64,000 bases of DNA from Streptomyces sp. CCM_MD2014 (GCF_000772045.1 NZ_CP009754.1:1302001-1366000); one strand, 5' to 3'. Positions 50,728 to 61,260 are shown, numbered from the stretch's first letter. Numbers and translations are program-made. The notes: generated by a model from the sequence alone, not told the origin.

Positions 50728-51350
50728 GCTGGCTGGCGGCCGCGACGCTGGACATACCGACGGAGCCGACGCAGCAGGCGCTCGGCTACCCGTCGCTGTT
50801 CCTGCTGGTGCTGATCGGGGCGCTGGTGCCGGTGGTGCCGACGGGCGCGCTGGTCAGTTCGGCGGCGGTGGTGGCGATGCACCAGACGCTGCCGTTCGCC
50901 ATGCTGATGGTGTTCGCGACGGCGTCGCTGGCCGCGTTCTGCGGGGACATGGCCCTGTACTGGCTGGGCCGGCGCGGGGTGGGCTCGAAGAACGGCTCGC
51001 GCTGGCTGGAGGCGATCCGGTCCCGGGCGCCGGAGGACCGCCTCGAGCAGGCGCAGGAGAAGCTGGCCGAGCACGACGTGGCGGTGCTGGTGCTCTCCCG
51101 GCTGGTGCCGGCCGGCCGGATTCCGGTGATGCTGGCCTGCCTGCTGGCGAAGTGGCCGCTGCGCCGCTTCGCGCGGGGCAACCTGCCCGCCTGCCTGGCC
51201 TGGGCGCTGACGTACCAGCTGATCGGCGTCCTCAGCGGCGCCCTGTTCAGCAAGCCGTGGGAGGGTGTGGCCGCGGCGATCGCCCTGACCGTGCTGGTCA
51301 GCGTGGCGCCGGGGCTGTGGCGGCGGCTCCGGGGGCCGGCGAAGGCGTAG
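50724..51350 (+). CDS. DedA-family membrane protein
   Basis: 208 residues, GTG start overlapping the previous stop. Membrane helices flank the DedA signature region: PTGALVSSAAVVAMH, FCGDMALYWLGRRGVGSK and VLSRLVPAGRIPVMLACLLAKWPLRRFARGN, where the conserved Arg and Gly of the VTT/DedA motif are seen. DedA proteins act in flippase-like recycling of lipid carriers and membrane homeostasis. Coupling to an MBL hydrolase is noted in the previous entry. Confidence 0.9.
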   Translation: MSWLAAATLDIPTEPTQQALGYPSLFLLVLIGALVPVVPTGALVSSAAVVAMHQTLPFAMLMVFATASLAAFCGDMALYWLGRRGVGSKNGSRWLEAIRSRAPEDRLEQAQEKLAEHDVAVLVLSRLVPAGRIPVMLACLLAKWPLRRFARGNLPACLAWALTYQLIGVLSGALFSKPWEGVAAAIALTVLVSVAPGLWRRLRGPAKA

Positions 51351-51387
51351 GCCGGGCGGAGGTGGCCCGGCGGGGGCGGGGCGGGCG

Positions 51388-52449
51388 CTATTCCAGCACC
51401 CGGGAGGCGCCGACCGGCAGGTCCCACAGGTGTTCGCGGGGCAGGCCGGCCTGCTGCCAGGCGGCGCGGACCCGGGTGAGGGGCTCCATCACCGGTTCCG
51501 CGGAGAGCACGAACGTGCCCCAGTGCATCGGCGCCATGTGGCGCGCGCCGACGTCCTGGGCGGCCCGTACCGCCTCCTCCGGGTCGCAGTGCACGTCGCT
51601 GAGCCACCAGCGGGGGTCGTAGGCGCCGATGGGGAGCAGGGCCAGGTCGATGCCGGGGTAGCGGCGGCCGATGCGGCCGAACCAGTGGCCGTATCCCGTG
51701 TCGCCGGCGAAGTAGACGCGCCGGCCGTCGGGGTCGGTGAGCACCCAGCCGCCCCACAGGGTGCGGCAGGTGTCCGTGAGGCTGCGCTTGGACCAGTGGT
51801 GGGCCGGGACGAAGTCGAACCTGACCCCGTTCAGCTCGGTCGCCTCCCACCAGTCCAGCTCGGTGACGCGGGTGAAGCGGCGGCGGTGGAACCAGCGGCC
51901 GAGACCGGCGGGCACCAGCACGGGGGTGTCGCGCGGGAGCCTGCGCAGGGTGGGGGCGTCCAGGTGGTCGTAGTGGTTGTGGCTGATGACGACGGCGTCG
52001 ACGCGGGGCAGGGCGCTCCAGGGGACGCCGACGGGGGTGATCCGGGCCGGGGTGCCGAGGATACGGCGGGACCAGACCGGGTCGGTGAGCACGGTGAGGC
52101 CGCCGATCCGCACGACCCAGCTGGCGTGTCCGGCCCAGGTGACGGCGACGGTGCGGGCGTCCACGCGCGGCAGCGGCCCGGGGGCGTAGGGCAGCCGGGG
52201 GACGTCGGCGAGTCCGGCGGGGCCGGGTCTCACCGCCCCCTCGCGGGCGAATCTGGCCAGGGCTTTCAGGCCGGGCAGCGGTGCGGTCAGCCGGTCGTGG
52301 AAGGTCCGCGGCCACACCCGGTGCTCGGCCTGCGGCCGGGGTGCGGCGAGCGGCGGGTGGGCGGGGACCGCGTCGGTCTCCTCGGCCGACGCGGGGGTGT
52401 TCTCGGCGGACGTGGGGGTGCTGGTGGTCGACCGGGGCTGCTGCGTCAT
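51388..52449 (-). CDS. Metallo-beta-lactamase-fold hydrolase (NAPE-PLD-like)
   Basis: 353 residues. After a Thr/Ser/Ala-rich start, the MBL domain begins VAVTWAGHASWVVRIGGLTVLTDPVWSRRI, with the zinc motif VISHNHYDHLDAPTL, VPAHHWSKRSLTDTCRTLWGGWVL, YFAGDTGYGHWF and MHWGTF. This closely follows the N-acyl-phosphatidylethanolamine phospholipase D branch. The start at 52449 is fixed by the ATGA overlap with the stop of the aminotransferase-like gene (52446-52449). It is convergent with the DedA gene. Confidence 0.9.
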   Translation of the reverse strand: MTQQPRSTTSTPTSAENTPASAEETDAVPAHPPLAAPRPQAEHRVWPRTFHDRLTAPLPGLKALARFAREGAVRPGPAGLADVPRLPYAPGPLPRVDARTVAVTWAGHASWVVRIGGLTVLTDPVWSRRILGTPARITPVGVPWSALPRVDAVVISHNHYDHLDAPTLRRLPRDTPVLVPAGLGRWFHRRRFTRVTELDWWEATELNGVRFDFVPAHHWSKRSLTDTCRTLWGGWVLTDPDGRRVYFAGDTGYGHWFGRIGRRYPGIDLALLPIGAYDPRWWLSDVHCDPEEAVRAAQDVGARHMAPMHWGTFVLSAEPVMEPLTRVRAAWQQAGLPREHLWDLPVGASRVLE

Positions 52450-53921
52450 CGAGGGGGCTCCCATCGCTGAGCGTCGCGGAGACCGTCGAAGACCGTCTTC
52501 AGACCGGTCAACGCGCGTTGCACATGTGGCACTTCCAACGGGTCCGGGGACTGGAGGCATTCCGCCCGCCGCTCGTCGGTGCCCCCGTCGAGCAGGGGGC
52601 CGGTGGCGAGCCGGACGCGCAGGGCGGGCAGGTCGTCGCCGAAGCGGTGGCCGCCGGGGGCGGGGACGCCGAGCCGGGCGGTGAGGAAGTCCTCCAGCTC
52701 CTGGGCGTCGCCGACCCCCTCGGCGGCGAGCGCGTCCCGCAGCGGGCCGAGGTCGGCGTAGAGGTGGCGGCCGGCCTGCGGGGGCCGGGCGGTGGCGCCG
52801 GCGGAGACGACGGCCGCGTGCACGGCGGCGGCCACGCGCGCGTGCAGGCGCACTGCGGCCGCCCGGCGGGTGGTGACCGGCTCGGGTTCGCCGAGCGCGT
52901 ACCCGGCCGCGGCGGCGACGGGGGCCGCGACGCGGGCGCCGAGCGCGGTGAGCACGTCGAGCACGCGCGCGTGCAGGCCGTTCCCGGCGGCGGACGCGGG
53001 GAAGCGGGCGACGGCGGCCGGCCAGGCGGGCGGGAGCAGCGCGCCGGCCAGGTCGGTGAGGACGGTGACCCGGTCGGGCAGCATCTCGGCGGGGCTGAGG
53101 ACGACGGTGGCGTGCGGGTCGTGCAGGGTGTCGCGCCAGGTCTCGTCGCTGACCAGGTGCAGTCCCTCGCCGGCGGCGGCCTCGACCGTCTCGTGCAGCA
53201 GCTCGGGCGGGGCGACGGTGCCGGTGGGGTCGTCCGCGACGGACAGCACGAGCAGGCGGGGATCGCCGCCCTCGGCGCGGACGCGGCGGACGGTCTCCAG
53301 GAGGGCGTACGGGTCGGGCACGCCGCCGGACTCGGCCGACGTCGGTACGTGGAAGACGGGCCGGCCCAGCAGGCGTGCGTACGGTGCCCACCAGGCGGCG
53401 CAGGGACGGGGCACCATGACGTCGCCGCCCAGCGCCGCGGTCAGCGCCAGCAGCAGGGCGCCCGCGCCGGGGGCGGCGGCGAGGTGGCCCGGGTCGGTGG
53501 TCAGACCGCGCCGGTCCCAGTAACCGCTCGCGGCCTCCAGGAGGGCGGGGGCGCCGCCGGCCGGTTCGCCGTGCGGGCGGCCCGCGGCGGCGGCGAGCAC
53601 GGCGGCCAGCTCGGACAGCACCGGCAGCCCGTCACCGGGAAAGTGCGGCCCGTAACGAACGGGCCCGTGCCCCGCGGCGCCGGGTCGGCTCACGCCGGGA
53701 GGGTTGCCGGAGCGGCCCGCGGAAGCGTGCCCCGCGGCCCCGGTGCCCGACGCACCGTGTCCGCCGGCCGCCCCACCGGAAGCCCCTGCCCCGACACCGT
53801 CCCGAAGCGCCGGGCCACCCTGCTGAACGGCCGGGCCGCCGGAACGCGTGTTGGGGTCGCCGGGCACCGTGGCCGGGGCGTTCGTACCCGTGCCCGAGCC
53901 TTCGGGGTCCGTGCGCCGCAT
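52446..53921 (-). CDS. Aminotransferase-fold protein lacking the PLP lysine (probable pseudoenzyme)
   Basis: 491 residues from about ATG 53921 (MRRTDPEGSG); the first 100 residues are low-complexity Gly/Ala. The fold of class I/II aminotransferases shows in RYGPHFPGDGLPVLSELAAVL, TAALGGDVMVPRPCAAWWAPYARLLG, SVADDPTGTVAPPELL (NPTG equivalent changed to DPTG) and VSDETWRDTLHD. The Schiff-base segment reads VLTDLAGALLPPAWPAAVARF, with Ala where SxxK is expected. The whole protein has a single Lys, near the C-terminus (GLKTVFDGL). Catalysis by PLP is therefore unlikely. It is coupled to the downstream MBL hydrolase by ATGA. Confidence 0.72.
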   Translation of the reverse strand: MRRTDPEGSGTGTNAPATVPGDPNTRSGGPAVQQGGPALRDGVGAGASGGAAGGHGASGTGAAGHASAGRSGNPPGVSRPGAAGHGPVRYGPHFPGDGLPVLSELAAVLAAAAGRPHGEPAGGAPALLEAASGYWDRRGLTTDPGHLAAAPGAGALLLALTAALGGDVMVPRPCAAWWAPYARLLGRPVFHVPTSAESGGVPDPYALLETVRRVRAEGGDPRLLVLSVADDPTGTVAPPELLHETVEAAAGEGLHLVSDETWRDTLHDPHATVVLSPAEMLPDRVTVLTDLAGALLPPAWPAAVARFPASAAGNGLHARVLDVLTALGARVAAPVAAAAGYALGEPEPVTTRRAAAVRLHARVAAAVHAAVVSAGATARPPQAGRHLYADLGPLRDALAAEGVGDAQELEDFLTARLGVPAPGGHRFGDDLPALRVRLATGPLLDGGTDERRAECLQSPDPLEVPHVQRALTGLKTVFDGLRDAQRWEPPR

Positions 53922-54086
53922 GCGTACCTCCGCGCGGTCCGTGCCGTGTGTTCGTGCCGTGACCAGTCTCCGTCGGGCCTGTTCGCGTCGTGCCCGTTGC
54001 CCGCTCGCGCTCGTTGGTCCCCGTACCCCGCGTGCCGCCCCGCCATGGCTCCGGCTCGCGGTTGCGCGTGTCACAGGTGGGCCGGG

Positions 54087-55100
54087 TCAGCTCCGGCCGG
54101 CCTCCCCGCGCAGGCGCAGCCGCAGCCGGTGTGCCGCCGCACCGGCCGCGCCCGCGATCAGGACGCCCCCGGCGACCAGGGCGGGGACCGAGTCGCCGAA
54201 GGTGCCGCCGGCACCCGCCCGCACCCCGTGCTCCGCCGACGCGCCGCCGCAGGGCGTGCCCTGGGTCGCGGACTCACCGCGCGGGGCCGCGGGTTCGGGG
54301 CATGCCGGCTTGGTGGGGGCGCAGGGCGTGCCGTGCGTGGAGGTCCCCGCGCGGGGAGCGGCGGAGTCCTGGCACGCCGGCTTGGTGGCAGCGGCGCCGC
54401 CCTCTTCCGGCACGCTCATCGTCGCGCTCCAGGGAGCGCCGTCCTCGCCGCCCGAGGCGTCCGGGCAGGCGCCGTCGACGCTCCATTCGTCGGCGACCCC
54501 GGCCGGGTCCTCCGTCTCCGACCAGCCTTCGGCCTCCGCCGCGTCCCCGGGATCCACCGCGGCCTCGGGATCCACCGCGTCCCCGGTATCCGCCGCGTCC
54601 CCGCTGCCGGCGGCGCCCTCCGGTACCGCGGCCGCCTCCGGGTTCCCCGAGCCCGTTTCGGCGCGCTCGGCCGTGACGTCCTCGGCGGCGGCTATGCGCG
54701 CGGTGCCGCGGTAGGTCGGCCCGGACGCCGTCCCCCCGTCGTCCGCCACCTTGCGCAGCGCCACGGTGCCCTCCTCGAAGGCCGCCGAGGTGGCGTCGAG
54801 AGTCGCGGGCGCGGACCCGCCGGTCGGACCGCACGAGACCGAGACGGTGACGGTGTCCCCCGGCGCGGCGGCCGCCGGACTGACCCGCGCGGCGGCCTGT
54901 CCGGGGGGCGGCGGGACGGGCTCCTCGGCGGTCGGAGGGGGAACGGCGTCCGAGTCGCCGGCGGACGGCGGGGCCACGGGTTCCCCGGCGTCGGCGGGAG
55001 GCGGTGGGACGCCCGGGTCGGCCGCGCCGGTCCCCGCGCAGACGCCGAGGGCGGCACTGGCCAGGACGGCGACGGACAGGGCGCGGGCGGTGCGGTGCAT
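54087..55100 (-). CDS. Secreted, C-terminally anchored, repeat-bearing protein of unknown function
   Basis: 337 residues. Signal peptide 1-27 (ALSVAVLASAALGVCAGTGA), a Pro-rich stretch, a short beta-sandwich-like part (RVSPAAAAPGDTVTVSVSCG), an Ala/Glu/Asp-rich low-complexity middle, then two tandem Cys-containing repeats (TKPACQDSAAPRAGTSTHGT, then TKPACPEPAAPRGESATQGT, each ending PC), and a final hydrophobic helix with a basic tail (SVPALVAGGVLIAGAAGAAA, then HRLRLRLRGEAG). It is probably anchored in the membrane with the repeats outside. No named family recognised. Confidence 0.7.
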   Translation of the reverse strand: MHRTARALSVAVLASAALGVCAGTGAADPGVPPPPADAGEPVAPPSAGDSDAVPPPTAEEPVPPPPGQAAARVSPAAAAPGDTVTVSVSCGPTGGSAPATLDATSAAFEEGTVALRKVADDGGTASGPTYRGTARIAAAEDVTAERAETGSGNPEAAAVPEGAAGSGDAADTGDAVDPEAAVDPGDAAEAEGWSETEDPAGVADEWSVDGACPDASGGEDGAPWSATMSVPEEGGAAATKPACQDSAAPRAGTSTHGTPCAPTKPACPEPAAPRGESATQGTPCGGASAEHGVRAGAGGTFGDSVPALVAGGVLIAGAAGAAAHRLRLRLRGEAGRS

Positions 55101-55196
55101 GGGACGGGCTCCTTCGAGCGACGGCTTGCGGGGCACTGCACTCGCGCCCCTCGGCCATCACAGCCCGACCGGCCCGGGGCCGCCCGTCACCGTGCG

Positions 55197-55212
55197 CCGT
55201 TCGCGCGAACGG
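55197..55212. promoter_or_regulatory. Perfect 16-bp palindrome between sigma factor and secreted-protein genes
   Basis: CCGTTCGCGCGAACGG, 28 bases past the sigma factor stop at 55240 and 97 bases before the secreted protein start. It could be an operator for the secreted-protein gene or a very compact hairpin. There is no loop, which argues against a terminator. Confidence 0.45.
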
Positions 55213-55239
55213 AGGGTCCGGGCGGGTGAGCCCGAGGTT

Positions 55240-56046
55240 TCACGCCCCCTTCTCGGGTCCCGGTTCCCGCAGGACCTGCTCGCGCACCCGGTCGCAGCAG
55301 CGGGTGATCAGGCGGGAGACGTGCATCTGGGAGATGCCGAGCTGTTCGGCGATGCGGCTCTGGGTCATGTCGTCGAAGAAGCGCATGTAGAGGATGGCCC
55401 GCTCGCGCGGGGGCAGCGCGGCCAGCCGGTCCTTGACGGCCTCGCGGTCGACGACCGTGTCGAGCGCCGGGTCGGGGGCGCCGAGCGCGTCGCCCAGCGA
55501 GTAGCCGTCCTCGCTGCCGGGCAGTTCGGCGTCCAGGGACAGGGCCGTGAAGCTCTCCAGCGCCTCGAGGCCGGTGCGGACGTCCTCCTCGCTGAGGTCG
55601 GCGCGCTCGGCGATCTCGGTGACGGTGGGCCCGCGGCCGGAGATGGTCTGGGACAGGTCCTGGCGGGCGAAGCGCACCCGGTTGCGCAGTTCCTGGACCC
55701 GGCGGGGTACGTGCAGGGTCCACATGTGGTCGCGGAAGTGGCGCTTGATCTCGCCGGTGATGGTCGGCACGGCGTAGCTCTCGAAGGCGTTGCCGAGCTC
55801 GGGGTCGTACCGGTCGACGGCCTTGACGAGGCCGAGGGCCGCGACCTGGCGCAGATCCTCGTAGCTCTCGCCGCGGCTGCGGAACCGTCCTGCCAGCCGT
55901 TCGGCCATGGGCAGCCATGCCTCGACGATCCGGTCGCGGACCGCGTCACGCTCGGGACCGTCGGGAAGGGTGGCGAGCCTGCGGAAGGCGTCGGCGGTGT
56001 CGGGGGCGTCGTCGTGCGGGTGCTTCACACTGGCGTGGATCGGCAT
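55240..56046 (-). CDS. SigB/SigF/SigG-family RNA polymerase sigma factor
   Basis: 268 residues from ATG 56046 (MPIHASVKHP), with GAGGGAG twelve bases upstream; an in-frame TTG at 56058 sits right on that site and is less likely. Region 2 reads PMAERLAGRFRSRGESYEDLRQVAALGLVKAVDRYDPELGNAFESYAVPTITGEIKRHFRDHMW; region 3 is VPRRVQELRN; region 4 ends RERAILYMRFFDDMTQSRIAEQLGISQMHVSRLI. These are the stress/development sigma factors of Streptomyces. If synteny with the nar1 region holds, it would be the SigK orthologue, but that is memory only. No anti-sigma gene is adjacent. Confidence 0.93.
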   Translation of the reverse strand: MPIHASVKHPHDDAPDTADAFRRLATLPDGPERDAVRDRIVEAWLPMAERLAGRFRSRGESYEDLRQVAALGLVKAVDRYDPELGNAFESYAVPTITGEIKRHFRDHMWTLHVPRRVQELRNRVRFARQDLSQTISGRGPTVTEIAERADLSEEDVRTGLEALESFTALSLDAELPGSEDGYSLGDALGAPDPALDTVVDREAVKDRLAALPPRERAILYMRFFDDMTQSRIAEQLGISQMHVSRLITRCCDRVREQVLREPGPEKGA

Positions 56047-56336
56047 GGTGTGTCGCAACTCCCTCGGAGCGCGGGGTCCCGCCGTCGCGCCGGACGAGGG
56101 TCCGGTCGGTGCGGCCCGCGAGGGAGGCGACCGTCATGCGGACGGCCTCCGGCGCGTGACGCGGACGGCACCGGTACGACGACGCGGCCCTGGGGTCGGG
56201 CGGTCACCGTGGGAGGACATCCGGCTCCGCTCGGACGCATCCGCGGCGGCGTCGCGCCGCTCCCACGGACGTGCCTCCTGTCCGAAGCACTGACCTTGCG
56301 CCTGCCCCCTGACTCCCACGGCAAACACCCGGATTC

Positions 56337-56753
56337 TCAGCCCTTGCGCGCCTGTTTGAAGCGCAGCATGTTGCCGGCCGGGTCGCGGAAGGCGCAGTCG
56401 CGGACGCCGTAGGGCTGGTCGACCGGCTCCTGGAGGACTTCGGCGCCCGCGGCACGGATGTGCTCGAAGGTGGCGTCGACGTCGTCGGTGGTGAGGATGA
56501 CGCCGCGCAGGTGGCCCTTGGCCAGGAGTTCGGCCATGGCTGCCTTGTCGGCGGCCGACGCGTTGGGGTCCGCGAGCGGGGGTTCGAGGACGATGTCCAC
56601 GTCGGGCTGGGCCGGGGAGCCGACGGTCACCCAGCGCATCCCTTCGAAACCGACGTCGCCCCGGACTTCCATGCCGAGCACGTCCCGGTAGAAGGCGAGC
56701 GCCTTGTCGTGGTCGTCGACGGCTATGAAGCACTGCGAGAGGTTGATGTCCAT
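56337..56753 (-). CDS. VOC-superfamily (glyoxalase-like) protein
   Basis: 138 residues (MDINLSQCFIAVDDHDKALA). Glyoxalase-fold marks: DHDKALAFYRDVLGMEVRGDV at the start and EPVDQPYGVRDCAFRDPAGNMLRF at the end, including His and Glu-type metal positions partly replaced. The gene lies five bases after the AraC regulator and is probably its target. A GTG at 56762 that overlaps the AraC stop (GTGA) is a possible alternative start adding three residues. Function: small-molecule binding or isomerisation; not assigned. Confidence 0.88.
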   Translation of the reverse strand: MDINLSQCFIAVDDHDKALAFYRDVLGMEVRGDVGFEGMRWVTVGSPAQPDVDIVLEPPLADPNASAADKAAMAELLAKGHLRGVILTTDDVDATFEHIRAAGAEVLQEPVDQPYGVRDCAFRDPAGNMLRFKQARKG

Positions 56754-56758
56754 GCGCG

Positions 56759-57229
56759 TCACGCTACGGGCGGTGGCGCGGGCGTCGCTTCTCCGTTCCT
56801 GACGGACCGGCCTGACCCCAACGACACCCCCTGGCCGCCCCGCACCGGCCGGGTGTAGACCTTGGCGACGCAGGCCGGGACGGCGGCGCCGTCGGAGTGG
56901 TCGCGCTCCCGGTAGGCGCTCGGGCTCTCGCCGACCAGTTCGGTGAAGCGGGTGCTGAACGACCCGAGCGAGGTACAGCCGACCGCGAAGCAGACCTCGG
57001 TGACGCTCATGTCGCCGCGCCTGAGCAGCGCCATGGCGCGCTCGATGCGGCGCGTCATCAGGTAGCTGTACGGCGTCTCCCCGTAGGCGGCACGGAAGCT
57101 GCGGGAGAAGTGGCCCGCCGACATGAGGGCCACGCGGGCGAGCGCCGGCACGTCGAGCGGTTCGGCGTACTCGCGGTCCATCAGGTCGCGGGCCCTGCGC
57201 AGCCGGGCCAGGTCCTCAAGCGTCGTCAC
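56759..57229 (-). CDS. AraC-family transcriptional regulator (DNA-binding domain only)
   Basis: 156 residues from GTG 57229 (VTTLEDLARLRRARDLMDRE). Two HTH units are clear: LDVPALARVALMSAGHFSRSFRAAYGETPYSYLMTRRIERAMALL and MSVTEVCFAVGCTSLGSFSTRFTELVGESPSAYRERDH. There is no ligand domain; a short variable tail follows. Such stand-alone AraC domains often precede a VOC gene in Streptomyces, as here, and are thought to activate it. An in-frame GTG at 57250 would add seven residues. Confidence 0.92.
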   Translation of the reverse strand: MTTLEDLARLRRARDLMDREYAEPLDVPALARVALMSAGHFSRSFRAAYGETPYSYLMTRRIERAMALLRRGDMSVTEVCFAVGCTSLGSFSTRFTELVGESPSAYRERDHSDGAAVPACVAKVYTRPVRGGQGVSLGSGRSVRNGEATPAPPPVA

Positions 57230-57296
57230 CCGGCCACGATCCCACGGCACCGGGCACCGCCGGTAGCGTTTTTGGCGCCGTGGGCCGCTGCCCGCG

Positions 57297-59687
<2,391 letters not shown>

Positions 59688-59771
59688 CGTGTCTCCATCT
59701 GTCGGGGGCTCGGTGAGGGTGACGCCCTCAGTGCCTCGGTGGTCACACGCTAGAGGGGCGACGACGGCCCG

Positions 59772-59811
59772 CGCTTCTCGATTACTGACTCGGTCACTGA
59801 TCCGCTTCTCG
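59772..59811. repeat. Direct repeat and dyad in the uvrA2/stress-cluster spacer
   Basis: CGCTTCTCG occurs at 59772-59780 and again at 59803-59811, 31 bases apart, with the near-palindrome ACTGACTCGGTCACTGA between them. It sits 85-125 bases upstream of the uvrA2-like start at 59687. A regulator-binding site is possible. Confidence 0.4.
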
Positions 59812-59882
59812 TCCGCCGATCCGCTCGGATGACCCGCGCACCGGCCCGGAGGAAATCGGAATGGACCCGTCCGGGTGAATCC

Positions 59883-59907
59883 GTGTCGGCCCGCGGTGTC
59901 CGGGTAC
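59883..59907 (+). promoter_or_regulatory. SigB-type promoter of the DUF2795/PfpI unit
   Basis: GTGT (59883-59886), a 15-base spacer, then GGGTAC (59902-59907). This fits the S. coelicolor SigB consensus GNNT-N14-16-GGGTAC. The expected start of transcription is about 59914, 28 bases before the ATG at 59942. An identical arrangement precedes the gene at 61310. Confidence 0.7.
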
Positions 59908-59941
59908 GCGGTCCGCACCCCCTGAGGATGTGGAGGGAGAC

Positions 59942-60340
59942 ATGCAGCGAGGCAGCGACCGGATGAGCGTCCACCGCGACGACGAGATGAAGCACGAACT
60001 GCAGGGTCTGCTCAGGTCCGGGCACCCCACCCGCAGCGAGGAGTGGAACGACCCGGAGCCGGCCGCCGAGGACGATCCGGACGTCGTGTACGGACCCGTG
60101 ACACCGGGCCGCGGACCGACGTACCTGGAGGCGCTGCGGCTGGAGCTGGCCCGGAACCTGACCCGGGGCAGCTTCCCCGCGGGACCGCGGGAACTGACCC
60201 GCGCGCTGCGCCGCGGCAACGCGCCGGACGCCCTCGTCGAAGGGCTGGACCGGCTGCCGCACAAGGCGCGCTACGACAACGTCCAGGAACTGGCGGTGGC
60301 CCTCACCGAGAGCGGCCGGTCCGGTCCGTCCGGTACCTGA
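59942..60340 (+). CDS. DUF2795-domain protein
   Basis: 132 residues from ATG 59942 with GGAGGGAG just upstream. The second half carries the DUF2795 pattern: GSFPAGPRELTRALRRGNAPDALVEGLDRLPHKARYDNVQELAVAL. The first half is acidic and variable. Small DUF2795 proteins are common in actinobacterial stress regulons, and the SigB-type promoter here agrees. It precedes the PfpI-like gene by 20 bases. The molecular function is unknown. Confidence 0.87.
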   Translation: MQRGSDRMSVHRDDEMKHELQGLLRSGHPTRSEEWNDPEPAAEDDPDVVYGPVTPGRGPTYLEALRLELARNLTRGSFPAGPRELTRALRRGNAPDALVEGLDRLPHKARYDNVQELAVALTESGRSGPSGT

Positions 60341-60360
60341 AGGAAGGGAGTCCGAACTCC

Positions 60361-60903
60361 ATGCGCATCGCATTTCTCACCGCGCCCGAGGGCGTGGAGC
60401 AGGTCGAACTGACCGAGCCGTGGAAGGCGGCGAAGGACGCGGGGCACGACCCCGTGCTGGTCTCCACGCAGTCCGGAGAGATCCAGGGCTTCAACCATCT
60501 CGACAAGGCGGACACCTTCCCGGTCGACGAGGTGGTGGGCGACACGTCCGCCGACTCCTTCGGCGGCCTGGTGCTGCCCGGCGGGGTGGCCAACCCGGAC
60601 TTCCTGCGGACGGACGAGAAGGCCGTGGCCTTCGTCAAGGACTTCTTCACGCAGGGCCGCCCGGTGGCCGCCATCTGCCACGCGCCGTGGACGCTCGTCG
60701 AGGCGGACGTCGTGCGCGGCCGCACCATGACCTCGTGGCCCAGTCTGCGGACCGATCTGCGCAACGCGGGCGCCACCTGGGTCGACGAACAGGTCAAGGT
60801 CTGCGACGGGGGCAGCAACACCCTGATCACCAGCCGCAAGCCGGACGACCTCGCGGCCTTCTGCGAGACCTACCTCGCGGAGTTCGCCAAGGCGGCCGGC
60901 TGA
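60361..60903 (+). CDS. DJ-1/PfpI-family protein (type 1 glutamine amidotransferase-like)
   Basis: 180 residues, the usual PfpI/YhbO size. The nucleophile elbow is AAICHAPWTLVEA with Cys near residue 105 and its His; the Glu partner is in EGVEQVELTEPWKAA, and GGLVLPGGVANPDFLR is the second family block. Relatives act as deglycases/methylglyoxal protection or as general stress proteins. It follows the DUF2795 gene and is probably in the same SigB-type transcript. Confidence 0.93.
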   Translation: MRIAFLTAPEGVEQVELTEPWKAAKDAGHDPVLVSTQSGEIQGFNHLDKADTFPVDEVVGDTSADSFGGLVLPGGVANPDFLRTDEKAVAFVKDFFTQGRPVAAICHAPWTLVEADVVRGRTMTSWPSLRTDLRNAGATWVDEQVKVCDGGSNTLITSRKPDDLAAFCETYLAEFAKAAG

Positions 60904-60968
60904 GGCGGGCGGACAAGATCACGGACGGCGGGCCACCGGCGAGGGATCGCGGTGGCCCGCCGTCGTGC

Positions 60969-61247
60969 TCAGCCACCGGGCGCGGCGGTCTGGCCGCAGC
61001 CGCGCTCCCGGGCGCCCTCGCGGGTGCGGCCCGCGGCCACCGGGCGCCGGGGGTTGCGGCGCAGCCATTCGCCCTCGAGCCTGGCCATTCGGTCGTTGTG
61101 GGCCCGCAGCGCGTCGTTCGACCCGTACAGGAGGGTGTCGTGGCGCGTGCGGTGGATGGTCTCCAGCTCTTTCATCAGCTGCTGGTCGTCCAGGCGGCCC
61201 GGGTCCACTCCGGTCATGGTGTCGTCCCGCGTGTCGTGTTCGTTCAT
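60969..61247 (-). CDS. Small Streptomyces protein, probably DUF6158 type
   Basis: 92 residues from ATG 61247 (MNEHDTRDDTMTGVDPGRLD). The core DDQQLMKELETIHRTRHDTLLYGSNDALRAHNDRMARLEGEWLRRNP resembles the helical DUF6158-type proteins of Streptomyces as I recall them. The predicted fold is a helical hairpin with many charged residues. It is convergent with the PfpI gene and divergent from the baeRF gene, whose SigB-type promoter overlaps its first codons. Function unknown. Confidence 0.7.
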   Translation of the reverse strand: MNEHDTRDDTMTGVDPGRLDDQQLMKELETIHRTRHDTLLYGSNDALRAHNDRMARLEGEWLRRNPRRPVAAGRTREGARERGCGQTAAPGG

Positions 61248-61260
61248 GCGTCCCGGGTAC
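61236..61260 (+). promoter_or_regulatory. SigB-type promoter of the baeRF gene
   Basis: GTGT (61236-61239), 15 bases, GGGTAC (61255-61260): identical in both boxes and spacer length to the promoter at 59883-59907. The expected start of transcription is about 61267, 43 bases before the ATG at 61310. The -35 box lies inside the first codons of the divergent DUF6158-like gene. Confidence 0.7.

Noticed and set aside
53922..54074. Extended N-terminus of the aminotransferase-like protein from 54074
   Set aside because: The extra 51 residues are Arg/Ser-rich and lack support; the ATG at 53921 is more likely, though neither start is certain.
55196..55214. Terminator at CCGTTCGCGCGAACGG
   Set aside because: The palindrome has no loop bases, so a stable RNA hairpin needs unpairing of the centre; an operator is more likely.
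56047..56336. Small gene in the 290-base gap between the sigma factor and VOC genes
   Set aside because: Short frames here have no ribosome site or conserved look. The gap holds repeated GCGGACGGC words and probably the sigma gene promoter, but I cannot point to a promoter.
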